Source: Marsupella aquatica (lineage: Eukaryota; Marchantiophyta). Taken from it: a stretch of 64,000 bases of DNA. The notes under the pieces are model-generated. The model was not told the DNA's origin and made no database searches. It worked only from the letters and a program-made list of their open reading frames with translations. Numbering within the stretch: the first letter of the stretch is position 1; the number at the start of each line of letters is the position of its first letter. Positions 56,158 through 64,000 of this stretch are shown one piece after another. The stretch is from NCBI GenBank assembly GCA_973895155.1, contig OZ316898.1, positions 5,518,001 through 5,582,000 on the forward strand. The letters run 5' to 3'. Both the position numbers and the translations under genes were made by a program.

Positions 56158-57539
56158 CACTTCTCTGCAGAGGTATTGACGTAGAAAAGCTCAAACGAGA
56201 ATGAGGAAGGGTTTGATAGTTTGAGAATGATGAAGGGGTTTGATAGTTTCACTATCAGTGAAGACCAAAAAAGCCATTTATATTTATCACCCAAGCGCCA
56301 GAGCATTCAAACCACGACAAATGAGCCCGAGCTTTTCTCTCGAGATGAAGCAATCTTCCTTACTTGTTAGCTGGTGGTGTCGTGGGCTGTGCCGTCTTGG
56401 TGGGAGCTGGTCAGGGCCACACTATATGCCTGAATGCATCACGCCACTCGCGAATCTCGAGTGTCGTTTGTCTGCCATCCCCTTCATTGTTGCCGGTTTC
56501 ATAGCATCTGTCTATCGAAACAATTTAACATGCAATCTTGCCCTTTCTTCTTTCTTTCCTTCCCATGGTCTGTTTATAAATGTTTATGAAATGTCATTGT
56601 GGTTCGAAGACTCACTGGCCAATTTGATTATGGTGACATTTTTTCTTAACTATGAGATGGACCTAAAAGTGTCATTATGCCCCTTTTCCGGCCCAACCTG
56701 TTAATCTCCCCAGAACTTGCACTCTCCTTGAAAACTTGCACTCTCCTTGAAATCCAGTTGCCAGACTGACTTGAATACTCCTTGGAGTGACCCACTGCTT
56801 GGCCATCTCTCTTGTGCTCAATATACTGTCTTCAGCTCAACATCATTTACTATGGACAATATTGTGCAACACGTAAACATTAGGCTAGTATATCATATTT
56901 TCCTTTGGAGAAAATTAAAGAATCCTTCTAGTGCTTCCATTGTTCTCACTAATGCCAAAGATTAATCACCTGATGTTCACACTACCCTGCTTGTGACTGT
57001 CCCTGTCTAAGTGCACTATCCATAAACTACAACACCTGGATACAAGGTGAGGGGTAAGTTTTTTGCAGTTTACATAAGTGCACAAATAATCTCACTATAC
57101 AACAAATTTAGAGCTGCAGTACTTCTGCAAGCGTCTCTCCACACTAATCCTTAAGAGCACAGTCAAATAAACTTATATTTAGGAATACGAGGGGTTTAGG
57201 GGTGAAGTTCCCAATGTGACCACATGTCTTATGTGTAGATTCCTGCACCTAGGACCCAGCAATGCACATCATTCTTGACACTGACCAAGTACTATGTAGC
57301 TTACTAAATACCCCAGATGATATGTCCTTGGTCTAGTCCATGACTGTCCCTTCTCTAGAATTTGATCACAAGTGATAGTGGCATGTTCTCACATTTTGAA
57401 TCCTTCAACAATGATTGGTTAGTAGAGGGATCCCAGGTCCAGGTCAAGGGGCTACAATGGTCATATGCCATGACTGGAAGTCACTCTAGAGGTTAGTGAA
57501 TGAAAATTTAAAAAACTGTTATACAACCCTGCAAATGTT
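56158..57539. other. Intergenic, nothing recognised
   Basis: A 154-codon frame at 56240-56704 has no domain signal. A 19 bp tandem duplication (AACTTGCACTCTCCTTGAA) occurs near 56712. Otherwise featureless. Confidence 0.45.
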
Positions 57540-58850
57540 TTTTGGCCAAAAGCCATCACCTGCAACAATGAAGCTATGGCCAAAAGCCATCACCCGCAAC
57601 AATGAAGCTTAGAGACTCACTAATGACCATTTCCCTCAACTGGCCCTGCCATGGAAGTCCTCTTTGAACTTGGGGATCCAGCCAGTGGGTTTTTTTTGCC
57701 TCCAAAGGCCATGAAGATTTTTTCTAGAAAGAAGCTTAAAAGATTGTCACAAAGCTGTCAACCAGAGAGGGACTGTGGAAGGGCATCACCCACAACAATG
57801 ACGTTATGGCCAAAAGCCATCATCCGCAACAATGAAGCTTTGAGACACACTAATGACCTTTTCCCTCAACTGCCTCCCCCCATGGAAATCCACATTGAAC
57901 TAGGGGATCCAACCAGAGGGCTTTTTATTTTGCCTCCCAGACCCATGAAGTTTTTTTCTAGAGGGAACCTCAAAACAGGCCACAAAGCTGCTATCACCCT
58001 CACAATGAAACACCCTCACAATGAAGCTTTGTGATGCACTAAAGCTTTGAGAGGCACTAATGACCCTTTCCCTCAACTGGCCTGGCCATGGAAGTCCTTT
58101 TTTCTGGAGACAGGCTTAAAACAGGGTCACAAAGGCTTCGGGAGGCACTAATGACCCTTTCCCTCAACTGGCCCTGCCATGGAAGTCCTTTTTGAACCAA
58201 GGGATCCAACCAGAGAGTTTTTGGCCTCCCAAGGCCATGCAGTCTCTTTTTCCTAGAGACAAGCTTAAAACAGAGTCACAAAGCGGCCAACCAGGGAGGA
58301 ACCAAGGGATCCAACCAGAGAGTTTTTGGCCTCCCAAGGCCATGCAGTCTCTTTTTCCTAGAGACAAGCTTAAAACAGAGTCACAAAGCGGCCAACCAGG
58401 GAGGGACCTTGGAGATAATGATATTACTGAACAAAAGAGCCCTACTGCTGTGCACAGTGCAATGAGGGCCAGTCCATAGGGAGTTGGGTCAGGGCATTTA
58501 TGGGGCAGTGGGAAGCACAAATGTACCCGGGTGCATATTTCCTCTATCAATGGTCAGGAAAAATAGTCAATTGAATCCAACGACTGTGAATCTTTCACAC
58601 CTATTTTCTATTGGATCCCATATTATAGTTGTAAATTGTAAATGACCCTTTCCTTCAACTGGCCCTGCCATGGAAGTCCTTTTTGAACCAGGGGATCCAA
58701 CGAGAGCGTTTTTGGCCTCCCAAGGCCATGAAGTCTTTTATTTTCCTAGAGACAAGCTTAAAACAGGGTCACAAAGCAGCCAACCAGGGAGGGACCTTGG
58801 AGATAATGATATTACTGAACCTGGCACCTCACCTCAACCTCTCACTGCCA
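57540..58850. repeat. Complex direct-repeat region
   Basis: A unit containing CCATGGAAGTCC, TTTGAAC, GGGGATCCAACCAGAG, TTTTTGGCCTCCCAAGGCCATG, CTAGAGACAAGCTTAAAACAG and GTCACAAAGC recurs at about 57650, 57880, 58087 (shortened), 58170 and 58670. Inside it, 58194-58298 and 58299-58403 form a perfect 105 bp tandem duplication. A shorter repeat (GGCCAAAAGCCATCACC(C/T)GCAACAATGAAGCT) lies at 57542-57610 and 57810. Frames through the repeats on both strands are not considered genes. Confidence 0.85.
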
Positions 58851-58920
58851 GGCTTATCCCCATCCCCCCACCAGATTCTCTCGTTGTTTGTGCACTGCTG
58901 CAGAAACGTCACCTCTCGTC

Positions 58921-59208
58921 GTGAGCTCTCTCCCTCTCTCACTCGGTCTTCGGGCGCGCTCGTTTGATTCGCCAGCGTCAACTCTCGGTGTGTGCTCTCT
59001 CCCTCTCTCGCCCAGTCTTTGCGCTTCGTTTGATTCGTCTTTTCGTTTTGCAATGCACCACAATGGCGCTGCAATCTGAGATCTGTCAATTATCACTCCG
59101 GGTCTCGTCGTTCAAGTCGCTCGCTACTCAACGAGGTCGAAGCATTGTGTGAAGCGAGCTCTCGCCAAGAAAGAAACTTTAGCCTGATCGATCTACTCAC
59201 ACTCTGCA
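58921..59208 (+). promoter_or_regulatory. CT-rich duplicated segment upstream of RPL12
   Basis: GTGAGCTCTCTCCCTCTCTC...TTTGATTCG near 58921 is repeated in modified form near 58990 (about 68 bp apart). Such CT-rich tracts are common in plant 5' regions. Its role here is inferred from position alone. Confidence 0.4.
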
Positions 59209-59217
59209 TTAGGGTTT
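59209..59217 (+). promoter_or_regulatory. Telo-box upstream of RPL12
   Basis: TTAGGGTTT, the plant telo-box in reverse sense, lies about 370 bp 5' of the RPL12 ATG. It occurs typically in promoters of ribosomal and translation genes. The eIF6 gene in this window has the same motif. Confidence 0.5.
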
Positions 59218-59280
59218 GAGCATTTTGTCGATACTCATCATACAAATCGTAGCTGTGTAAACGCTGTGACTGTCTGTGCG

Positions 59281-59420
59281 ATCTTTGAATTTGACTTACT
59301 AAGATTTCGGCAATGGTGGCTCGTGTAATCTTTGAATTAGCGAAGTAAAATTTCGGCAATGGTGGCCGTGTGATCTTTGAATTTGACGTACTAAAATCTC
59401 TGCAATGGTGGCTCGTGCAG
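59281..59420 (+). repeat. Three ~46 bp repeats with upstream ATGs in the RPL12 leader
   Basis: Units at 59281, 59328 and 59373 start ATCTTTGAATT and end GGCAATGGTGGCTCGTG or GCAATGGTGGC variants. Each carries an ATG opening a short frame (MVARVIFELAK, MVAV, and a longer one starting MVARAVHLN), all ending before the main start. If the transcript begins 5' of these they would be upstream ORFs; otherwise they are promoter repeats or parts of a leader intron. Confidence 0.65.
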
Positions 59421-59583
59421 TTCACTTGAATGTCTCTGCGGCAATCGGGACTCCCTGCTTTCACGGTGTGACAAGGAACTGAAAAAATTAAGAATCTTCC
59501 CGTGTCTCTTGTGATTTCTCCCAGGACGGACAAAACTTCGGTTAGGGAGTTATTTGAGGTTTTAGGTTGAGAAAGTTGCAGCC

Positions 59584-60174
59584 ATGGCCGCCGCACTAGT
59601 AGCATCGACATCAGCTGTGTGGACTCCCATAGCTGCCGCTTGTGGGTCGACGAATGCATCGAAGGCCGTCGTTGGGCAGAAGGTGCATTTCGGGGTTCCT
59701 CTGAGAGCGCGACAATGCTCGAGACTCTGCGTGTCGAGGCGGTCGTCTATGGCGATTAGAGCTGTGGCGACAGAAGCGCCGCTGGAGGAGAAAATCGAGT
59801 CTCTCACAAAGACGATCTCGAGCTTGACGTTGGCGGAGGCGAGGTTGCTCACCGACAAGCTGCAAGAGGTGCTGGGAGTCTCGGCCGCGAGCTTCGCGCC
59901 CGCAGCAGGGGGAGCCACTGCTGGAGCTCCCGCAGAGGCCGCCGCCGTGGTGGAGGAGCAAACGGAGTTCGACGTTATTCTTACCGAGGTGCCGACGTCT
60001 GCCCGAATTGCTGTCATTAAGGCTGTGAGGGCGATCACAAGCCTGGGATTGAAGGAGGCCAAAGACTTGATCGAGGGGCTCCCCAAGAAGGTGAAGGAGG
60101 GAACAGGCAAGGAGGACGCGGAGGAGGCCAAGAAGCAGTTAGAGGCAGCAGGAGCTGTAGTTAACATTAAGTGA
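59584..60174 (+). CDS. RPL12: Plastid ribosomal protein bL12c precursor
   Basis: A 196-residue protein. The first ~60 residues are rich in Ala, Ser, Val and Arg with few acidic residues, a typical chloroplast transit peptide. The mature part has the bL12 N-terminal dimerisation helices ([20 protein letters not shown], 69-88), an Ala/Pro/Gly hinge (103-123) and the C-terminal factor-binding domain from EKTEFDV-like [10 protein letters not shown] (124-133). Key motifs are KIAVIK-like [20 protein letters not shown] (141-160), [13 protein letters not shown] and a final GAVVNIK. It forms the stalk of the 50S plastid ribosome that recruits elongation factors. The gene is intronless, and the ATG sits at the natural start of the transit peptide in good context (GCCATGGCC). 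Confidence 0.97.
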   Translation: MAAALVASTSAVWTPIAAACGSTNASKAVVGQKVHFGVPLRARQCSRLCVSRRSSMAIRAVATEAPLEEKIESLTKTISSLTLAEARLLTDKLQEVLGVSAASFAPAAGGATAGAPAEAAAVVEEQTEFDVILTEVPTSARIAVIKAVRAITSLGLKEAKDLIEGLPKKVKEGTGKEDAEEAKKQLEAAGAVVNIK

Positions 60175-61166
60175 AAAGGCAGCAGCGGATGAGCTATTTT
60201 TATTTTTGGGTATTGATACCCTCACGTTAATCTACACTGGTTTCGCATTTGAATTTATTGCTAGGGTTCTGAAGGATTGTGTCCGCGGTTTCAGTTCTCT
60301 TCTGTCATGCCGTGCATTGTCACAGGTCTTGCGAGAATTTCTATGCACTCTGTTTCTTAATAGTAGCTCAAGTAGGGTTCTGTGGTTCTGCTCTGGACGT
60401 GCATTTGGTTGGTACCACCTTTGCTTGAGTACTTTCAAAGCTCCATTGAACAAATGAGCAAAGTACAGAAGCTTCGGCAACAAACAAACGGCCGTGGAGT
60501 CTAGTTGCGATCAATGGAGTAACGATTCGTCAACCTTTGGCCAATTGATGGCAACGAAAGCTAATCATCCTCGGATAAAGTTTGTGGTTTCCTCCTGGTG
60601 CGGCCCGGACCAGGGGTGGCTCTCAATTAATTTTCATCTTTCTAATCTCGTTGTTATGGCCTTGTTATTGCACGCCTTCAGTTGTTACTCACCAGGTAAC
60701 GGGAAATGGGACGAGCACTGAGAGAATAATGTCTTTTAGGATTCCATGGGAGACTCACTTAAGATTGAACTTAGTGAAACAAGTAACTGCATAGGCATAC
60801 TTGAAAATTCACCTGGGTACGAACAAATGACTTTCTTTTCAGGAAAAATGTACATTTCTTGAGCCCGTTAACAATCGAGAAAATCGAGTCGTCGAGTTGG
60901 AGGAGCTTGCTTCACACAATCAATCAATTCCTCCACGAGATGGCCTTCCTTTCTCAAGGTTCTCTTAAATCTAACTCTTATTCAATTCCATGACCTTATT
61001 AATGAGTTATCACACTCGCAGCAGTGGTACACTCCACCCCTAAGAAAAACGGCAAGCAATAATTACATCCCTGATTGCGAACCAGCTACCACGAGGAAAG
61101 AGGTCAAGTAGAGACGAGGTACGAATGATTCGAAATGCCGTGGTACAGAGAACTAAAATCAGATTC
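60175..61166. other. RPL12 3' flank, no further gene
   Basis: Probably includes the RPL12 3' UTR at its start. No gene or repeat recognised. Confidence 0.5.
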
Positions 61167-61260
61167 AGCTTTCTCATGATGATGCTCCAGCTGCCAAGAG
61201 GAAAGCTTTCTCATGATGATGCTCCAGCTGCCAAGAGGAAAGCTTTCTCATGATGATGCT
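61167..61260. repeat. 37 bp tandem repeat, about 2.5 copies
   Basis: AGCTTTCTCATGATGATGCT... units begin at 61167, 61204 and 61241 and are identical where complete. Confidence 0.95.
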
Positions 61261-61874
61261 TGGCCCACTGCTTGTTAGTTACAAGATGAGATTGATGAGT
61301 GCAATCTAGACCAATCAAGAGTTAGTAGGGAAAAACGTGAAATGTATTGCTCAGGGCAACCCACTGAAAATCCAAGGGAAAGAAACAGAGTAGGACTGGG
61401 GACTTCAAATTTTTTGTTAACTCCTGAATCTCGGAAAATGTTTCGAACCCATTATGTCAGTTTGTCTACTTTTCCTGCCTGCTTAGCACAGTCCCGTGCC
61501 TTTATGAGAGGCTCTTTTTGTAGAAAAGTTGCTTTAGTTTTAAGTTTGCTTCTTCGTGTATTTGTTTGGGGTGGTGGGGGGCTCATTTTTTTGTTGGGCC
61601 TTATTGACCTTCTTGAGGTCTTCCCTTTTTTCCTTCCCTTGATTGGGTCTTTTTGCCTAAGGCATCATCTTTGGCTTTCATGTCTTTTTGGCAAATTTAT
61701 ATATCGATTAAAAGCATATAGGTATTCGCTGTTTGATTTCGTTGGCAGGTTCTCGTTACACAGCTCAACACAACTTACAAATGGACTGGTTTTCACGGAG
61801 ACAATAAACTCTTGGTGCTCGTCCATTTTTCCCATTCCCTGATAAGTCGAAATTCATGCTTGCTCGCGTGCCGT
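61261..61874. other. T-rich stretch with a doubtful hydrophobic ORF
   Basis: A 166-codon plus-strand frame at 61342-61842 encodes a Leu/Phe-rich central part. The DNA there is T-rich (TTTTTGTTGGGCC, TTCCCTTTTTTCC), so hydrophobicity follows from composition. Not supported as a gene. Confidence 0.4.
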
Positions 61875-61877
61875 CAA

Positions 61878-62468
61878 TTATTTGTTTCCAATTCTTCCGT
61901 CACTGAATTGCCCACCTCCAAATGTAGGTTCTTGACCGGTGAGCATCTCTTGGTCACGAGAGGAATTACTTCGCCATAAAAAGCAATACCAACCCGCGAT
62001 TAGATAGATGAAAACATAGACAGCCGCCCACTTCCGGACCCACCAGGAGTAAATCACAATGCATTGCTCCACAAATGTTTTCCGAGTATTAGCTTTTGGG
62101 TACCATCGTTTGGCCACAAGTTGCCGTGGAATCGTTACTCCCTTGCTCGTACAAGCGATGTCACAGTTGCTTCTAGGGTATCAAGAGGCTTGTGCAAGAG
62201 ATACAGTGCTGTTCCCGTTGTCTGGTTGATCAAGAATTCCGTCTGCGAGATTCGGAAGCCTCTCGAAAACCCTTGACAACAATTTTGCCAAACAATTCAG
62301 CCGTTTAGCATGATGAGATAGGACTGAGCTGAGAGCTTTCCTGGTCTCTACTGTACAAGGAGTGCATTCATCACGAAGGATTATTGCACAGATAAAATTC
62401 CCAGGGAAGAAAGTTTTGGTTCGCGTCGGTTGGTAATACCTTGGCGGTAGAGTGTCACTCCCTTGCAC
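61878..62468 (-). pseudogene. Possible gene remnant with one membrane segment
   Basis: One minus-strand frame is open from 62468 to 61878 apart from a TGA near 62181. The first part has protein-like composition (ECTPCTVETRKALSS, LLSRVFERLPNLADGILDQP). The second has KANTRKTFVEQCIVIYSWW, then a clear membrane helix (WAAVYVFIYLIAGWYCFLW) and a Gly-rich polar end. There is no ATG at the left boundary. It could be two exons separated by a short intron spanning the stop (CCCTAG is a possible acceptor) or a decayed gene. Family unknown. Confidence 0.3.
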
Positions 62469-62527
62469 TCTTTGCTAGCGAGTGGGGTGGAATTCAGAAA
62501 ACTGCCCCCACCCCCCCCCCCCCCCCC

Positions 62528-63414
62528 TAGATGTTCTGCGTGAATACAACACCCTTTTCCAGACATGGATTGAAGAGAAATTTGTAACCAATTGTCGGAT
62601 GCCTGAAATAGCTTATATTGCCGTCACAACTCGACAACAATCATCAGACTGGAAATTGGAAGATTGACCGCTTCTGCAGACTAGTGTCGTGGACTCTCAT
62701 GGAAATCGGACTGTCCTGAAGCGTTGTTGACCTCGGCCAGTGGACCTCACCACTCCTTCCAGGAATCGCTTTCCACGCTGGCAATTATAGGGGATCATTC
62801 TGACGCTTTACCTACTTCCCAGGAATCAAGCTGGATGCTCGAAAGAAAGGTCTTCTAAGGAAGGTAAATCTCCTACCTAGTTATAATCTGATTATCAAGC
62901 AAGTGAAAACAGAAGAAACACCATACACAAAAGCTCCTTTCCAGACAGAAATGGGAAGCTGGTGAGGGGAGACAAAACCCATGACGAATTCTTCAAAAAG
63001 AAAACCGCATTGTAAAGGCTTGACTAATTCTAAATTCGGTCCAATCCCTCGAATTCGCTCCCTTCTTCATCTGCTTACCCATTTGCCCGAATAAGACGGG
63101 ATCAGCGGCGGCAGAGTCACGGGAAGAAGCAGTAAGGAGGCTTTATCTTGCCAGGTGAGAGACCGAGGACCTCCCCCAGCCTGATGGCGGCAGAGGATGG
63201 CGGAAGAGGGATTGCCGTCACATCCCATCTCGTCACCAATTGGGGCAGTGAGATAAGATGATGATGGGAACAGGGTTGCTCTCTCATCGTCATTCTGTGT
63301 TCCCTCCCTTTGTTTCGTGTGCCAACTCCAAAGCGCTGGAACTTTTCGCAAAGTCCTGATGGATGGCGTGTGGATTACGTTGCTCCTTTTCCGAGGATGA
63401 ATTTCCCGCAACCT
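62528..63414. other. Right-end intergenic region
   Basis: Begins after a C run (62506-62526). A minus-strand frame of 114 codons at 63067-63411 lacks family signals; it might include intron sequence downstream of the candidate exon at 63415-63711. Confidence 0.4.
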
Positions 63415-63711
63415 CTACCTTCCCAACGTCCGGAGTAGCATAAAGTCCCTTCGCAATGAGGATAATTCTATTCCCTCGAGGAAAGAGTCCACAAGTCTAG
63501 TACACTCCTTTCGAGCCGACAAGAGCGATGGCCGCCGTGGTTTGTTGCTCGTTATAGAAGCTACATTAGAGATAGCGTGCGTCCATAGAGGAAACAGAAG
63601 CGGTGGCGGTCTCATCATGAGGGAGAGACGGCCTGGCGTCGGCAAACACCGGGCTGGTTCTTTCTTCGTGCTGAGAAAGTGAGGTGTTTTGTTTTCTTTC
63701 GTAGAATTCAT
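63415..63711 (-). CDS. Candidate first exon, possibly organelle-targeted
   Basis: The minus-strand frame starts at the ATG at 63711 (MNSTKENK) or at a later one (MRPPPLLFPLWTHAISNVAS). It is rich in Ser, Pro, Leu and Arg. It ends GIELSSLRRDFMLLRTLG just where a donor-like GGAAG|GTAGAG occurs. The composition of the second start resembles a plastid or mitochondrial presequence. The next exon cannot be identified with confidence. Confidence 0.25.
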   Translation of the reverse strand: MNSTKENKTPHFLSTKKEPARCLPTPGRLSLMMRPPPLLFPLWTHAISNVASITSNKPRRPSLLSARKECTRLVDSFLEGIELSSLRRDFMLLRTLGR

Positions 63712-64000
63712 TCGAACCAACACAGAGGACGGTAGTACCACTGCTCTGCTCTAGCGAGGCGGGTTTTCGGGGCGGCCACGCGTTCAGAGTACATTACCGT
63801 TAAAGCTCGTAAAGGTGGGGAGGAGGAGCGAACGACGAACGTTGTTACCAGGAGAATGAAATGATGGAGAGGAGAGAGGGGCACGGAGACTGATGTGATG
63901 AGGCTACCCTTGTTTATCTGGAGGAAGGATTTCGCGCACCGCTTTGTGGCGACAAGGGATGTTGTTCGAATTCAACTCAAGACCAGGAGGGTTTAGGTGC

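Noticed and set aside
58164-58550. Repetitive minus-strand 128-codon frame
   Set aside because: Created by the perfect 105 bp duplication; no coding signature.
61342-61842. 166-codon hydrophobic plus-strand frame
   Set aside because: Hydrophobicity follows from T-rich DNA, it overlaps no conserved feature, and no family pattern is seen.
1-64000. CRISPR array, operons, rRNA or organelle genome insertion
   Set aside because: The tandem repeats have no regular unique spacers, the genes are eukaryotic nuclear in type, and I saw no rRNA or plastid/mitochondrial gene blocks.

Overview
This is a nuclear window from a land plant. The support is a plastid ribosomal protein bL12 with an apparent transit peptide, a plant-specific PADRE/DUF4228 protein, phenylcoumaran-benzylic-ether-reductase-type (PCBER/IFR-like) NmrA-fold reductases, telo-box motifs next to translation genes, and plant-type Helitron and Ty1-copia remnants. 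The confidently called genes have no introns across their coding regions. That and the compact layout weakly suggest a non-seed plant, but the sequence alone does not settle the species.

Layout: 1-7.9 kb is gene-poor and holds a non-autonomous Helitron (4470-7121) packed with a GA-rich minisatellite. A large fold-back inverted-repeat element follows it directly (7122-7880). The region 10.9-31.5 kb is the most informative part. A block containing a predicted membrane protein with an LRAT/NlpC-like His...Asn-Cys arrangement and two PCBER-like reductases (type I, then type II) has been tandemly duplicated. Unit 1 (about 13.5-22.1 kb) keeps an intact type I reductase, but its type II copy and membrane-protein copy are broken. 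Unit 2 (about 24.2-31.5 kb) keeps an intact membrane-protein gene and an intact type II reductase, but its type I copy is broken. A further broken membrane-protein copy lies at 10.9-11.9 kb. Copia gag, pol and LTR pieces and an RNase H1 N-terminal-domain fragment lie in and between the units.

The region 33.3-35.7 kb holds an intact intronless eIF6 gene on the minus strand. Its upstream side has a triplicated telo-box repeat, and then five copies of a ~200 bp satellite-like unit. At 37.70-40.38 kb there is a complete pogo/Tc1-mariner-type DNA transposon with TA target duplications, 24 bp inverted ends and a transposase interrupted by one in-frame stop. A second Helitron lies at 44.79-46.15 kb. 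A 54 bp repeat array and a MITE-like element lie around 50.5-51.3 kb.

The right end holds the PADRE gene (52.95-53.67 kb), a region of simple repeats (57.5-58.8 kb) and the plastid RPL12 gene (59.58-60.17 kb). It also holds several weak candidate exons that I cannot name. The genes do not form a pathway. The organising theme is local duplication followed by loss of different copies in the two units, with transposon insertions that help date the steps.
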